DNA of 41,352 nucleotides from an uncultured beta proteobacterium (GTDB lineage Bacteria; Pseudomonadota; Gammaproteobacteria; Burkholderiales; Burkholderiaceae_B). Each line of letters opens with the position of its first letter. Position 1 is the first letter of the stretch. The DNA lies in the NCBI GenBank assembly GCA_903821335.1, contig CAIJKV010000148.1:1-41352 (forward strand). Reading direction: 5' to 3'. This document shows, piece after piece, positions 26,635-36,241 of the stretch. A program made the position numbers and the translations under genes. Below the pieces are notes generated by a model. The model saw nothing but the letters and a program-made list of their open reading frames with translations, did not search any database and was not told the origin of the DNA.

Positions 26635-29600
26635 ATGGTTAGCATATTGGTGGTTACAACAAAACAAGCTGATTGCGTCAGTACAGGTGGTCGGTCTCGG
26701 GGAATGTCTCGTCTGGCCATTCTGGCCGCATGGGTGCTACCGGTGGTTGGCGCGCCGGCGTTGGCGCAAACAATTGTCACGCAGGGCGTGTCAGGAAATA
26801 GCTTTATCGCCGGCCAGGCAGTCACCTATAACAGCCTCAGCATCAGTCCTTACTTGTCGCCTGGCATGTTGCTGTTGACCACTACCAACGCTGCAAGTGC
26901 GACGTCACCGAGTTTGACGGTCGATGCCATGGCCGGTACAAATTTTAGCGGTGGCGCATCAAGTCAGTCGATATACATACCGCTGACTGGCATCAGCGTG
27001 CAGGCGGGCGGATCGCAATATCAGGGGGGTTCATCACTGCCATCGTGGATGAATGGTCCTGCCGTCACGGTTACCAACTCGGCAACCCTGGCAGGCTATG
27101 TCCAGACCGCAACGCTGCCTACGGGGGGGGCCTGGGCGTACGGCCCGTCGACAAGTCAGATCTACACGTTAGGAACGCTGGCCGCAGCCAGTTTTGGGGC
27201 AAATGCCTGGGGCAACGGATCGAGCAACGGTTGGAATGGGGGCGGTGCCGGTGGTACCGTCAGTTTGACCCATAGCACAGGCACCCTATACGTTGGCCCT
27301 CCGGGTACGGGGGCCTTAGCTAGTGCAGGAGTGCCCTGGCAGCCCTATTCAAGCGCGTTGGCGGCCTTCTCGTCCGGTGGCACCGGCTTGCAGGGGCAGG
27401 CGTCCGTCGGCAATGGGGGTGCGGGGGGCGCGGTCAACGTGACAACGAACGCGGGCAGCATCATCCAGACCTATGACAATTGGGCGCCCGCGCGTGCCTA
27501 TGGCACCGCGTCGTTTAATGGCATCAACGCCCTGTCGCTGGGTGGCAGCAACGGCTGGCATTGCGGCGACAGTAAATGCACCTCCTATAGCTTTTCCACG
27601 GCGGGTGCTGGCGGCAACGTCACGGTTCAGCACAACGGCTCGATCTCCAGCAGCGGAGCTTTTTCATCGTCGTTGAATGCGGGGGTGATAGGCATCGCGG
27701 CCAGTTCAGTCGGGGGGGCTCTGGCTTGCCCCAACGGCAACTGCAATGTGACCAGTTCCAGCGGCCCCCAGCAGCCGGGCGGCGCGGGTAATGTCGCTGT
27801 CACGCTCGGCAGCACAGGGTCTATCACCTTGCAGCAAGGCAATCCGATCGGGATCTTGGCCACCAGCGCAACCGGTAGCACGCCGTTGAATAACTATAAC
27901 GGCACGCAAACAGCCGGGAACGTGTCTGTATCGCTCAGTTCAGGTTCAACGGTGACCATCGGTCAAACCGGCGGCAGTTCAAGCGCGTTTTCGGCCGGCG
28001 TGCTGGCAGTGAGTGCAGGCAATGCCGACACATTGTCACCGTTTTCCAGCAACATCGTCGCCACCGGCGGCAGCTCTTCGTCGGGTTCGGTTACTGTCAA
28101 TAATGCCGGCAGCATCAGCACCACCGGCAGGGCATTGTCAGTGGGAATCGGTGCGCTGAGTGTTGGTGGCAGCGGCATTCTCACCCAGGCCGCCAGTAGC
28201 GGCGTCAACTACCTTGGCAGCACGTATAGCGGTAGTTCAAGTAGCAGTACCGCCAGCGTTAGCGTGACCAATTCCGGCAGCATTACTACGAATGGCAATT
28301 CGGCATATGGCATCGTGGCGCTGAGCGGCGCTGCGGGAGGCTTGCTGGCAGCCGCGAGCAATGCCGTGTTCAGCGGCTCCTCCGTTACATCAGGCGTGAT
28401 TCTGGGCAATTCCAGCGGCAATACCTCCGGCTCTTCCGGCGGTGCGGTGTCTGTGACCAACTCCGGGATCATTGCCACGGGCAGTTCAGGCAGCGGCAAT
28501 TCGGCGATCGGCATCGTCGCGCAAAGCATCGGCGGTGGCGGTGGCAGTTCTGGCGGGCAAGGGGCAGCGGCCTTCGTCGGCGATGCCGGAGGCGCGGGGG
28601 GTTCCGGTGGTGCGGTCACCGTCAACATGACGGGTGGCAGCCTCACGACCCAGAACGACGGTGCCATTGGCGTTCTGGCGCAGAGCATCGGCGGCGGCGG
28701 TGGCAACGGCGGCAACGCCGCGGGGCTGTTCGTGGCGGTGGGTGGCCGTGGTGGCTCGGGCGGCTCCGGTGGTGGGGTGTCGGTCAATCTTAGCGGCGGC
28801 ACGCTCACGTCTGCTGGCGATTTTTCTGCGGGCGTGCTGGCGCAGAGCGTGGGTGGCGGTGGCGGCAACGGTGGTTATGCCAAGTCGGCCGGCCTCTTTA
28901 TCTCCTCCGCGATTGGCGGTGCCGGTGGCGGCGGTGGAGCCGGCGGTAACGTCAGCTATTCCCAGTCCAGTGGGACGACCGTCACGACCAATGGCGAGGG
29001 TTCTGCCGGCGTGCTGGCGCAGAGTGTTGGCGGCGGCGGCGGCAGTGGCGGCGCCGCGCTGACCCACAGCGCCGGCGTGATTTTCTCCGCGGCGATAGCG
29101 CTCGGCGGCAACGGCGGCAGCGGCGGCGGCGGCGGAGCAGTATCGGTCACGAATTCAGGCAACATCAGCGCGACCGGGCCCGACTCAATCGGTATGCTGG
29201 TGCAAAGCATCGGCGGCGGCGGCGGCAATGGCGGTTCAGCACTCGCCAAGTCGCTGGCCATTGCGGCTGATCCCACAATTCCTACCATTTCGTTCAGTAC
29301 TGCGGTCGGCGGCACGGGGGGCAGCGGGGGCGCGGGCGCAGCGGTGACGGCCCAGAACACTGCCGGCGCAATCTCCACGCAAGGCAACGGTGCGATCGGC
29401 ATTCTGGCTCAATCGATCGGCGGTGGCGGCGGCACCGGAGCCGACTCGACTGCAGGGTCCAATTCGGTCCAGGGAAAGTCTCCCACGCTGAACCTGGCTG
29501 TGTCGGTTGGCGGATCGGGCAGTGCGGCCTCCAGTGGCGGGGATGTGATCGTGATGAACGCCCCCTACAGCTATTCTTTGCCGAGCCTCGCCAACCCGTC

Positions 29601-32600
29601 GCCTAACGTTCCGATCTCGAATACCTTCAGCTCTAGCGCAACGACCCTGATATCGACGGTCGGTAATAACGCGCCCGGCATCGAGGCGCAATCCATCGGT
29701 GGCGGTGGCGGCAACGGCGGGGCGGGCAATGCAACCGCCGCGAGCCCGAACCTCGGCGGCACTCCCGGCACTGCAGTGGGGCTGGCCTACAGCATGGGCG
29801 GCAACGGCGGCGGCGGTGGCAATGGCGGCACGGTTCTGGTCAGCAATCTTGCCTTTCAGGCTCAAAATGCGAACGGTACAGCAGCCATCTCGACCACCGG
29901 CTCCGGTTCGTCGGGCATCCTGGCGCAAAGCATCGGTGGTGGGGGCGGCAGCGGCGGCGGTGGGGCCGCGACGGCTGGCGGGAATTTGATCAACCTGCAG
30001 GTTTCAGTGGGGGGTAAGGGCAACGTCGGCGGAGCGGGCGGAACCGTGACAGCAACCAATACCGGCACGATCACCACCGGTTCGGTGATCGCCAACGGTT
30101 ATACGAATAGCTCCAACCAGAACGTCTCCGTGACGACCGGTGGCGATTCCTACGGCATTCTGGCCCAGTCCATCGGCGGCGGGGGCGGGTCGGGGGGCAG
30201 CACTGATCCGGCTGCTGGAATCACCGCGCTCGGGACGATCTCGAACTACCTCAATAACCCGGGCACCACTTACGTCGGGACGATCTCGGTGGGCGGTGCC
30301 GCTGGGCCAGGGTCAAGTGGTGGTGCCGTGACGGTCAATAATGGGGGTGCCATCGCTACGCTGGGTGAGCGCGCCTACGGCATTCTGGCTCAGTCTGTGG
30401 GTGGTGGTGGTGGCATCGCCGGCGGCGTCGCGACGGCGGCGAACACAGTGCTCGGCAACATCAACCAACCGGGGAAGACCTACGGCGCCACCGTGGCGGT
30501 GGGCGGCTCCGGCGGCTCTGGCGGCGATGGCGGCGCGGTGACCGTCACCAATAACTTCCAGGCATCCCCGTCCTCGGTGACCCAGACCAACGGCTTCATC
30601 GGCACCGCCGGTTACGGCGCCACTGCGGTGGTTGCGCAATCAATCGGTGGTGGTGGTGGTGTGGGCGGCGAGGGCAGCGTGAACAACGTCACCAACCTTA
30701 GCCTTGGAGTTTCCTACACGGGCAGTGGCGGGGTCGCCGGCAGCGGCGGCGCAGTGACGGTCACCAACGGCAGCGGTACTCAGATCGTCACCGTGGGCGA
30801 CGATGCCTACGGTGTTCTCGCGCAATCGATCGGCGGGGGCGGCGGGGTCGGCTCGGCTGGCTGCACCAATTCGGCGTCGGCGGGCGCAAGTGGCTTATCC
30901 GCGACCCAGTGTCTGGGCAACACCAATGCGAGCGCGTCCGGCGGCATCGTGCCCTGGACTGACTCGTCGTCGTTCAGCGTCAACTTGGGTGGCAAGTCTG
31001 GTGCCTCAGGTAGCGGGGGCACGGTGTCGGTTACTGAGAATGGATCGATCCTGACCACCGGCGCACGCAGTTTCGGCATTGCGGCACAAAGTATTGGCGG
31101 TGGCGGTGGCATCATGACGGCCACCGCGACCAACCTGTCGAACGCGGTTGTGCAGACCCAGCCCGGACAAAACTCTGCTGCAGGCGGCAACGTCTCGGTT
31201 TCCCTGGGCTCGGCCGGCAGCATTACGACCTCTGGCGCTGGCGCATGGGGGATCGTGGCACAAAGCATCGGTGCGGGCGGTGGTTTGGTGGGCGACCCAT
31301 CGTTGCCGCTGGCGACGCTAGTCTCCAATACCCTGCCGACGCTTTACCAGTCTGGCGCTGACGGAGGTGCCATCAGTATCACCAGCGCGGGAAACATTAG
31401 CACCACCGGGGTCAATGCGCATGGCATCGTCGCGCAAAGCATAGGCGGGGGCGGTGGCATTGCAGCCGGCTACAACCAAAGTACCACCTCAAATGTGGTC
31501 ATGGGCAATAGCGGCCAACTTTATTCTGGCTTACCGAGCCCGACCTACAGTGGCCAGGGCGGAGCGATCACGATCAACCAGACTGGCGGCACAATCAGTG
31601 CCTCTGGCCTCGGGTCGATTGGCATCATCGCGCAAAGTTCGGGTAACAGCACCTACATGTCGCCAATCTCAATCACGGTTGGGGGCAAAGTTATCGGTGG
31701 CAGCGGGGCCGGCGCAGCGGGCATCCTGGTGTCTGGCGGTGAGGCGACCAATAATGGGCATGGCTTCACCCCCAACACTATTACTGTTAGTTCTGGCGGT
31801 TCCATCAATACCCAAAATGGATACTTGGGCAATGCCATCATTTCCAATAGCGGCATCACCAATCTCTACAATTACGGTGCAATCACAGGCAACATTATCC
31901 TGGGACCCAATTCCGCGAGTGCCGGCGACGCGTGGAATTACGGTACGTGGTCGGGTGGCGCAACCGCAGTCGTTGCCAACAGCACCTTCAATAATTATGG
32001 CGAGATCAACCCGGCGGGCCCTGGCAAGATAGGCACCACCACGATCATCGGTGGATTCAACCAGACTGCGAGCGGGCGACTGACCGTGGATATCGATTCG
32101 CGCGCTGCGCAGTCGGCCGATATGCTGGTCGTGCAGGGCAACGCGCAAGTGGCAGGCAGCATTGTGCCCAAGGCCATGGCTTTATTGCCTGGATCGCTTC
32201 AAGTTCTTTCCGTCACCGGCAATCTGGACTACAGCGCGACCGTGTCGTCGTCGCTTGCATTTACGTGGGATAGTCAGATCGTTGGCAACAAGGTGGCCCT
32301 GACACCAACCGCCAACTTCACCCCATCCGGTGTGTCGCTGACGGATAACCAGAGCAGTCTGGCCCGCTATCTCGCCCGGGCCTGGACCAGCGCTGATCCC
32401 GTCCTTGCAACGCTCTTCGGCACGCTTAGCCAAGTCCAGAGTGCCGCCAGCTATGCTGCCGTGCTCAATGCCAGCAACCCAGGGGTGGCGTCAACACAAG
32501 CTGTGAACCTGGCGCGCGCGGGCTCCAGCCTGCTTGGCTCCGCATTGGGTTGCCCAAACTTCGTCCGTGACGGTACCCTCCTGGGCGAGGATCGCTGCGT

Positions 32601-33435
32601 CTGGGCCCGGGTTCTTGGCGGACAAGCAAACCAATATGCCGTTGCCGACAATCCCGGCTACAAGGTCGATGGGCAGACGATTCGGTTTGGTGGACAGAAG
32701 CAGGTGGCGCCGGGCTGGTATGTCGGTGGCGCGCTCGGTGCTGGCAACAACCTTGCCTCAGCGTCGAATTTCTCCAGCCGTGGGCAGATTTTTGATGGCA
32801 GCGTGTCGGCGCAATATCTCACGGGGAACTGGTCGTTCGCCGGTTCGGTTGCGCTCGCCGGCGGATCGTTCAATAACAGCCGCGTTTTCGACGGATCGAT
32901 TGTGCCGAATGCACAGGTCGCCAGCAGCGCGCTCACTGGCTATTCAAGTGCGTTACAGGTGGGTGGCCGGCTGCGGGCTGCCTATGAATTCGCACTCACG
33001 GACATGTACATTCGTCCCTATGCGGATCTGGACCTGATCAATACCTACAGCCCGAGCTGGCAAGAATCAGGTACAGGTAACCTGGCACTCGCCTATGCCT
33101 CAAGCAATCAGACCAATGTGGTGATCTCGCCGATGGTGGAGTTCGGCACCCGCAAGGATTTCGAAGACGGCATGACGCTGCGCGCCTTTGTGGATGTCGG
33201 CGCAAGCTTCAATAGCAATGACAAATGGGTGCAGAACGCCAGCTTCGTCGGCGCCAATGCCTCGAACGGAAATTTTCAGAACACCTCCAGCGCCGTGCCG
33301 GTGCTCGGGCGCGTCAATGTGGGGGTGCAGCTTTTCGCCAAAGACGGGTGGGAAGTGCAGGCCACTTATGGGCTGCAGGCCGGCAACAACTATCTCTCCC
33401 AGGTTGGCACGGCCCGAATCGCCTATCACTTTTGA
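26635..33435 (+). CDS. Giant autotransporter (type Va) with Gly-rich repeat passenger
   Basis: This 2266-residue secreted/outer-membrane protein has a signal peptide ending around GAPALAQT, a passenger of about 1930 residues rich in Gly, Ser, Thr and Asn, and a C-terminal autotransporter barrel of about 280 residues starting near CVWARVLGG (residue ~1987) and ending RIAYHF. The passenger should be a long beta-helix. Sixteen copies of a G-[IVM]-x-x-QS-[IV]-GGGGG motif recur about every 40-110 residues between residues 626 and 1670. Such proteins usually act in adhesion, aggregation or biofilm. Four closely spaced cysteine pairs are unusual for this class. ATG 26704 is an alternative start giving a shorter, more canonical signal peptide; neither ribosome-binding site is strong. 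A two-component pair is divergent from it. Confidence 0.92.
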   Translation: MVSILVVTTKQADCVSTGGRSRGMSRLAILAAWVLPVVGAPALAQTIVTQGVSGNSFIAGQAVTYNSLSISPYLSPGMLLLTTTNAASATSPSLTVDAMAGTNFSGGASSQSIYIPLTGISVQAGGSQYQGGSSLPSWMNGPAVTVTNSATLAGYVQTATLPTGGAWAYGPSTSQIYTLGTLAAASFGANAWGNGSSNGWNGGGAGGTVSLTHSTGTLYVGPPGTGALASAGVPWQPYSSALAAFSSGGTGLQGQASVGNGGAGGAVNVTTNAGSIIQTYDNWAPARAYGTASFNGINALSLGGSNGWHCGDSKCTSYSFSTAGAGGNVTVQHNGSISSSGAFSSSLNAGVIGIAASSVGGALACPNGNCNVTSSSGPQQPGGAGNVAVTLGSTGSITLQQGNPIGILATSATGSTPLNNYNGTQTAGNVSVSLSSGSTVTIGQTGGSSSAFSAGVLAVSAGNADTLSPFSSNIVATGGSSSSGSVTVNNAGSISTTGRALSVGIGALSVGGSGILTQAASSGVNYLGSTYSGSSSSSTASVSVTNSGSITTNGNSAYGIVALSGAAGGLLAAASNAVFSGSSVTSGVILGNSSGNTSGSSGGAVSVTNSGIIATGSSGSGNSAIGIVAQSIGGGGGSSGGQGAAAFVGDAGGAGGSGGAVTVNMTGGSLTTQNDGAIGVLAQSIGGGGGNGGNAAGLFVAVGGRGGSGGSGGGVSVNLSGGTLTSAGDFSAGVLAQSVGGGGGNGGYAKSAGLFISSAIGGAGGGGGAGGNVSYSQSSGTTVTTNGEGSAGVLAQSVGGGGGSGGAALTHSAGVIFSAAIALGGNGGSGGGGGAVSVTNSGNISATGPDSIGMLVQSIGGGGGNGGSALAKSLAIAADPTIPTISFSTAVGGTGGSGGAGAAVTAQNTAGAISTQGNGAIGILAQSIGGGGGTGADSTAGSNSVQGKSPTLNLAVSVGGSGSAASSGGDVIVMNAPYSYSLPSLANPSPNVPISNTFSSSATTLISTVGNNAPGIEAQSIGGGGGNGGAGNATAASPNLGGTPGTAVGLAYSMGGNGGGGGNGGTVLVSNLAFQAQNANGTAAISTTGSGSSGILAQSIGGGGGSGGGGAATAGGNLINLQVSVGGKGNVGGAGGTVTATNTGTITTGSVIANGYTNSSNQNVSVTTGGDSYGILAQSIGGGGGSGGSTDPAAGITALGTISNYLNNPGTTYVGTISVGGAAGPGSSGGAVTVNNGGAIATLGERAYGILAQSVGGGGGIAGGVATAANTVLGNINQPGKTYGATVAVGGSGGSGGDGGAVTVTNNFQASPSSVTQTNGFIGTAGYGATAVVAQSIGGGGGVGGEGSVNNVTNLSLGVSYTGSGGVAGSGGAVTVTNGSGTQIVTVGDDAYGVLAQSIGGGGGVGSAGCTNSASAGASGLSATQCLGNTNASASGGIVPWTDSSSFSVNLGGKSGASGSGGTVSVTENGSILTTGARSFGIAAQSIGGGGGIMTATATNLSNAVVQTQPGQNSAAGGNVSVSLGSAGSITTSGAGAWGIVAQSIGAGGGLVGDPSLPLATLVSNTLPTLYQSGADGGAISITSAGNISTTGVNAHGIVAQSIGGGGGIAAGYNQSTTSNVVMGNSGQLYSGLPSPTYSGQGGAITINQTGGTISASGLGSIGIIAQSSGNSTYMSPISITVGGKVIGGSGAGAAGILVSGGEATNNGHGFTPNTITVSSGGSINTQNGYLGNAIISNSGITNLYNYGAITGNIILGPNSASAGDAWNYGTWSGGATAVVANSTFNNYGEINPAGPGKIGTTTIIGGFNQTASGRLTVDIDSRAAQSADMLVVQGNAQVAGSIVPKAMALLPGSLQVLSVTGNLDYSATVSSSLAFTWDSQIVGNKVALTPTANFTPSGVSLTDNQSSLARYLARAWTSADPVLATLFGTLSQVQSAASYAAVLNASNPGVASTQAVNLARAGSSLLGSALGCPNFVRDGTLLGEDRCVWARVLGGQANQYAVADNPGYKVDGQTIRFGGQKQVAPGWYVGGALGAGNNLASASNFSSRGQIFDGSVSAQYLTGNWSFAGSVALAGGSFNNSRVFDGSIVPNAQVASSALTGYSSALQVGGRLRAAYEFALTDMYIRPYADLDLINTYSPSWQESGTGNLALAYASSNQTNVVISPMVEFGTRKDFEDGMTLRAFVDVGASFNSNDKWVQNASFVGANASNGNFQNTSSAVPVLGRVNVGVQLFAKDGWEVQATYGLQAGNNYLSQVGTARIAYHF
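28510..31650 (+). repeat. Coding repeats of the QS[IV]GGGGG motif in the passenger
   Basis: Fourteen copies keep QSIGGGGG or QSVGGGGG exactly, usually preceded by G-[IV]-L-A. One copy is QSIGAGGG and the final one decays to QSSGNS at about 31633. Each is flanked by Val-Thr-Asn/Thr strand sequence, as expected for turns in a beta-helix. The DNA is highly GC- and GGC-rich and similar between copies, so it could recombine or be hard to assemble. Confidence 0.9.
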
Positions 33436-33502
33436 GAGGGAGCACACACACTCCATCAGCGGGAAGCTGAAACCCGGTAGTGACTCTCGATAGCGATGCA
33501 CT

Positions 33503-33523
33503 CCTGCGCAGGCCTGTTTTTTT
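33503..33523 (+). terminator. Weak possible terminator after the autotransporter
   Basis: The 10-nt palindrome CCTGCGCAGG is followed by CCTG and seven T. The stem is only 3-4 bp once a loop is allowed, so termination is uncertain. It lies 68 bp after the autotransporter stop and just before the DUF3300 gene. Confidence 0.25.
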
Positions 33524-33546
33524 GCATGTATAGATTGGATGTTTTG

Positions 33547-34800
33547 ATGAAAAAACTTTCGTTGACTGCAGTCGCTGCCTTGGTCTTGTCTCTTGGTGTC
33601 GCGGGCGAATATGCGCGGCTTCCAGTATTCAGTGAGGCGTACGCACAGGCAGCCACGGCCGCATCGTTGTTGACCGAGCCGCAACTCCAGGCCTTGGTCG
33701 CACCCATTGCGCTCTATCCAGACTCGCTGTTGTCGCAGATGTTGATGGCCTCAACCTATCCACTGGAGATTGCTGAAGCGACAAGTTGGTTGCAGGCCAA
33801 CCCGAACGTGAAGGGTGACGCCTTGCAAACAGCGCTAGGCCCTCAAAAATGGGATAACAGCGTGAAGTCCCTGGTTTCATTTCCTGAGGCCCTGAATGTC
33901 CTGGGCAACAAACTCGACTGGGCACAAAAAATCGGTGACGCCTATCTGGCGCAACCCAAGGATGTGATGCAGGCGATTCAGGCATTGCGTGCCAAGGCCA
34001 GGAGCGCAGGTCATTTAAATTCGACGTCGCAACTCACTGTTTCAACGACTCCGGAGTCGAACATATTGATCGTGCCGGCTAGCCCTCAGGTCATTTATGT
34101 GCCCACCTACAATCCGACGGTGGTCTATGGACCATGGCCATACCCTGCATTTCCACCGTATCCCGGTTGGGGCTATGGGTACGGCTATGGTGTTGGCTGG
34201 GGTCCTGGCGGCTACGCCCCCGGTGCGACAGCGGCCATGGGGCTGATGTCTTTTGGCGCAGGGATGGCTGTGGGCGCGGCACTCTGGTCCAGCCCGAACT
34301 GGAGCCATGGCTCAATCACCATCAATAACACCAACTTCAACAACTTCAATCGGAACTTCAATAATGTAAATAATCGCGCGGGATCCAATTTCAGTCATGA
34401 AGGAAACTGGAACTACAACCCGGACCATCGTGGAAATGTGCCATATTCGAATTCGGGTCTGCAAAATAAGTATGGTGGAGGGCAGTCCGAGGCTCGCCAA
34501 AACGCTCAGCGCGAGGCGAGTCGCACTGAGTCAGCAGACAGCGCGCGCAATGTCCATCATGACGAGACCCGTGCGCATGACGACTACGAAAATCAGTCAC
34601 AGAATGCAAAAAATCGGGAGTCGAGCGACTTCAACAAGATGTCGTCCGAAAATCAGGAACGTGCAAAGAACGCCGATGCCAAGGCAAAATCAAACTATCA
34701 AGACTACGACAGCGAGCATTCAGGGGCTGATCGGGGTTCAAGAAAACGCAGTTCAGAGGGAGGAGAGCACGGTGAGGAATCCGGTCATCGTGGCCGCTGA
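33547..34800 (+). CDS. DUF3300 domain-containing secreted protein
   Basis: The 417-residue protein has a signal peptide (MKKLSLTAVAALVLSLGVAG, cleavage probably after AYA). A DUF3300 region follows: LTEPQLQALVAPIALYPDSL, LLSQMLMASTYPLEIAEA, WLQANP, WDNSVKSLVSFPEAL and the QVIYVPTYNP block. The middle is Gly/Tyr/Trp/Pro-rich (PYPGWGYGYGYGVGWGPGGY), then Asn-rich, and the last 110 residues are highly charged and polar. Function of DUF3300 is not established. ATG 33547 is chosen because it begins the signal peptide. It lies 111 bp after the autotransporter on the same strand; whether the two are linked functionally is unknown. Confidence 0.85.
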   Translation: MKKLSLTAVAALVLSLGVAGEYARLPVFSEAYAQAATAASLLTEPQLQALVAPIALYPDSLLSQMLMASTYPLEIAEATSWLQANPNVKGDALQTALGPQKWDNSVKSLVSFPEALNVLGNKLDWAQKIGDAYLAQPKDVMQAIQALRAKARSAGHLNSTSQLTVSTTPESNILIVPASPQVIYVPTYNPTVVYGPWPYPAFPPYPGWGYGYGYGVGWGPGGYAPGATAAMGLMSFGAGMAVGAALWSSPNWSHGSITINNTNFNNFNRNFNNVNNRAGSNFSHEGNWNYNPDHRGNVPYSNSGLQNKYGGGQSEARQNAQREASRTESADSARNVHHDETRAHDDYENQSQNAKNRESSDFNKMSSENQERAKNADAKAKSNYQDYDSEHSGADRGSRKRSSEGGEHGEESGHRGR

Positions 34801-34857
34801 ATCCGGTAGATCGTCAATTGTGACTGGTGGCGCGGCGTCAAGCGTTGTGTAATGTGT

Positions 34858-34892
34858 GGTCATAGGTCATAGGTCACAGGTCACAGGTCACA
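34858..34892. repeat. 7-bp tandem repeat, five copies
   Basis: Five contiguous units of GGTCAYA occur (two GGTCATA, then three GGTCACA), between the DUF3300 and Fic genes, in non-coding DNA. It may have arisen by slippage; no role can be assigned. Confidence 0.85.
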
Positions 34893-34987
34893 GCAGGTCT
34901 GTAGATTTCATGACAGACGGAAAGCCGATGTTGAACCACCTAGACTTCTCCATACTTGAGGAATTCGTCGGCATCATGATTGCTCGG

Positions 34988-36241
34988 TTAGTGGTTGTTC
35001 GCGTCATCAATCTCATCGTCATCGCCCCCATCTGCTGTGCTACCAACCGGGTATAAATTTGGGAAGATGTACTCAATCGCTTTCATCGGGAATCCCGCGC
35101 GCACACGACCCTTCGGCGTGTCCGACACCAGGAATCCTTCGGTAACCATAGAGGACAGGACGATCCGCGCCGAGCGTTCGGGCATCCCCGTCAGCCGCCC
35201 AGCCTCCATGCGATCGAACTCGCCCGACGAGATGGCGTGCGAGTACAACCAAGAGCACTGCGGTTTCAAGTCGGTTCTTACCGAGCGAAAGTACAGGTCA
35301 ATCCGCTTATGCAGCGTTTCAATATCGAACAGACCGTACATGAATTGACTTTGGCCTCGAGCGGTTTGAATCGAATATTTGCAGAAATCGATCAATTTCT
35401 TTTCTGACAAATTTCCTCGCCCGTCGTGGTCGCCCATTCGTGATTGATCGGCACCCGCGAGCGCGGCCTTGTACTTATCCTGTGTTTTGGAGTATCCGCG
35501 CGACATTGACCAAAGTCCGGACTTGTTCAGTCCGCATGACCTGAGCATCGCATCGAGAAGAATTCGTCCAACCCGGCCGTTGCCGTCCATAAACGGGTGT
35601 ATCCACGAGAATCGGTGATGAGCCATAAAACAGCTCGCGATTGCCTTGAGTTGATGTTCCCCGCTTGTGTGGGCGAGCGAAAGCACTTGGGAATACACGG
35701 CGTCAAAGCGAGCCAGAAACGTACTGACCGCAGTGGGGTCTGGCGCGCGATGGTTACCAACGACAACGTCATCGCCCTGATCCTTGCGGAACACGCCAGG
35801 CGCGATGAGTTTGCCATTCTCAAGCGTCAACGCCGCTGGAGGGAGGTGCTCTGCGAAGATGCGATGTACCGTCGACGCGAATGGGAGGATGCCAACAGCC
35901 AACAGGTTCTGTTTGCGTGCCCATTTCTCGGCCTCGATATGGGCAATTGACAAGCTCTTTAGATCTCGCCGCTCATTTACATCCTGATGATCCCTTAACG
36001 CGCGAGCAATATCGGCCGGTAGTGTTCGGTGACCTTCAATGAGGTTCGAGTAATAGCAATTCATGCCCAGCACAAGGCTGGACATGCCTTGTGCTGTTTT
36101 TGGAGCGATTTTTACCTCAAGAACTGCGGAGTCAACGCCTAACTCGTGCCCCATCCCAAGCAACTCGCCAAAGTGCGGGCGAGACGAATCGATGGTGAGT
36201 GGCTCCATCTGAGACGGTGAAGTAAAGGATAAGGAATGCAT
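34988..36241 (-). CDS. Fic family protein, class II (AMPylase or related)
   Basis: Fic proteins usually transfer AMP from ATP to hydroxyl side chains of target proteins. The 417-residue protein holds the full active-site motif HPFMDGNGRVGR (His215 to Arg226), with Asp219 and Arg223 in their expected places. An N-terminal inhibitory motif SNLIEG (Ser65 to Gly70) matches (S/T)xxxE(G/N), which makes it class II and autoinhibited by Glu69. The C-terminus contains a winged-helix-like region (EFDRMEAGRLTGMPERSARI), common in stand-alone Fic proteins. Start is ATG 36241; no small antitoxin gene is adjacent, as expected for class II. An AT-rich promoter region precedes it, and the flanks look like acquired DNA. 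Targets are unknown. Confidence 0.92.
   Translation of the reverse strand: MHSLSFTSPSQMEPLTIDSSRPHFGELLGMGHELGVDSAVLEVKIAPKTAQGMSSLVLGMNCYYSNLIEGHRTLPADIARALRDHQDVNERRDLKSLSIAHIEAEKWARKQNLLAVGILPFASTVHRIFAEHLPPAALTLENGKLIAPGVFRKDQGDDVVVGNHRAPDPTAVSTFLARFDAVYSQVLSLAHTSGEHQLKAIASCFMAHHRFSWIHPFMDGNGRVGRILLDAMLRSCGLNKSGLWSMSRGYSKTQDKYKAALAGADQSRMGDHDGRGNLSEKKLIDFCKYSIQTARGQSQFMYGLFDIETLHKRIDLYFRSVRTDLKPQCSWLYSHAISSGEFDRMEAGRLTGMPERSARIVLSSMVTEGFLVSDTPKGRVRAGFPMKAIEYIFPNLYPVGSTADGGDDDEIDDANNH

Noticed and set aside
28209-29928. Long minus-strand open frames opposite the autotransporter repeats
   Set aside because: They are Pro/Ala- or Arg-rich mirror translations of GGC-rich repeat DNA and have no domain, start signal or independent codon pattern.
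34988-36241. Fic/antitoxin (class I) toxin-antitoxin pair
   Set aside because: The inhibitory SxxxEG motif is inside the Fic protein itself, and no separate small antitoxin gene adjoins it.
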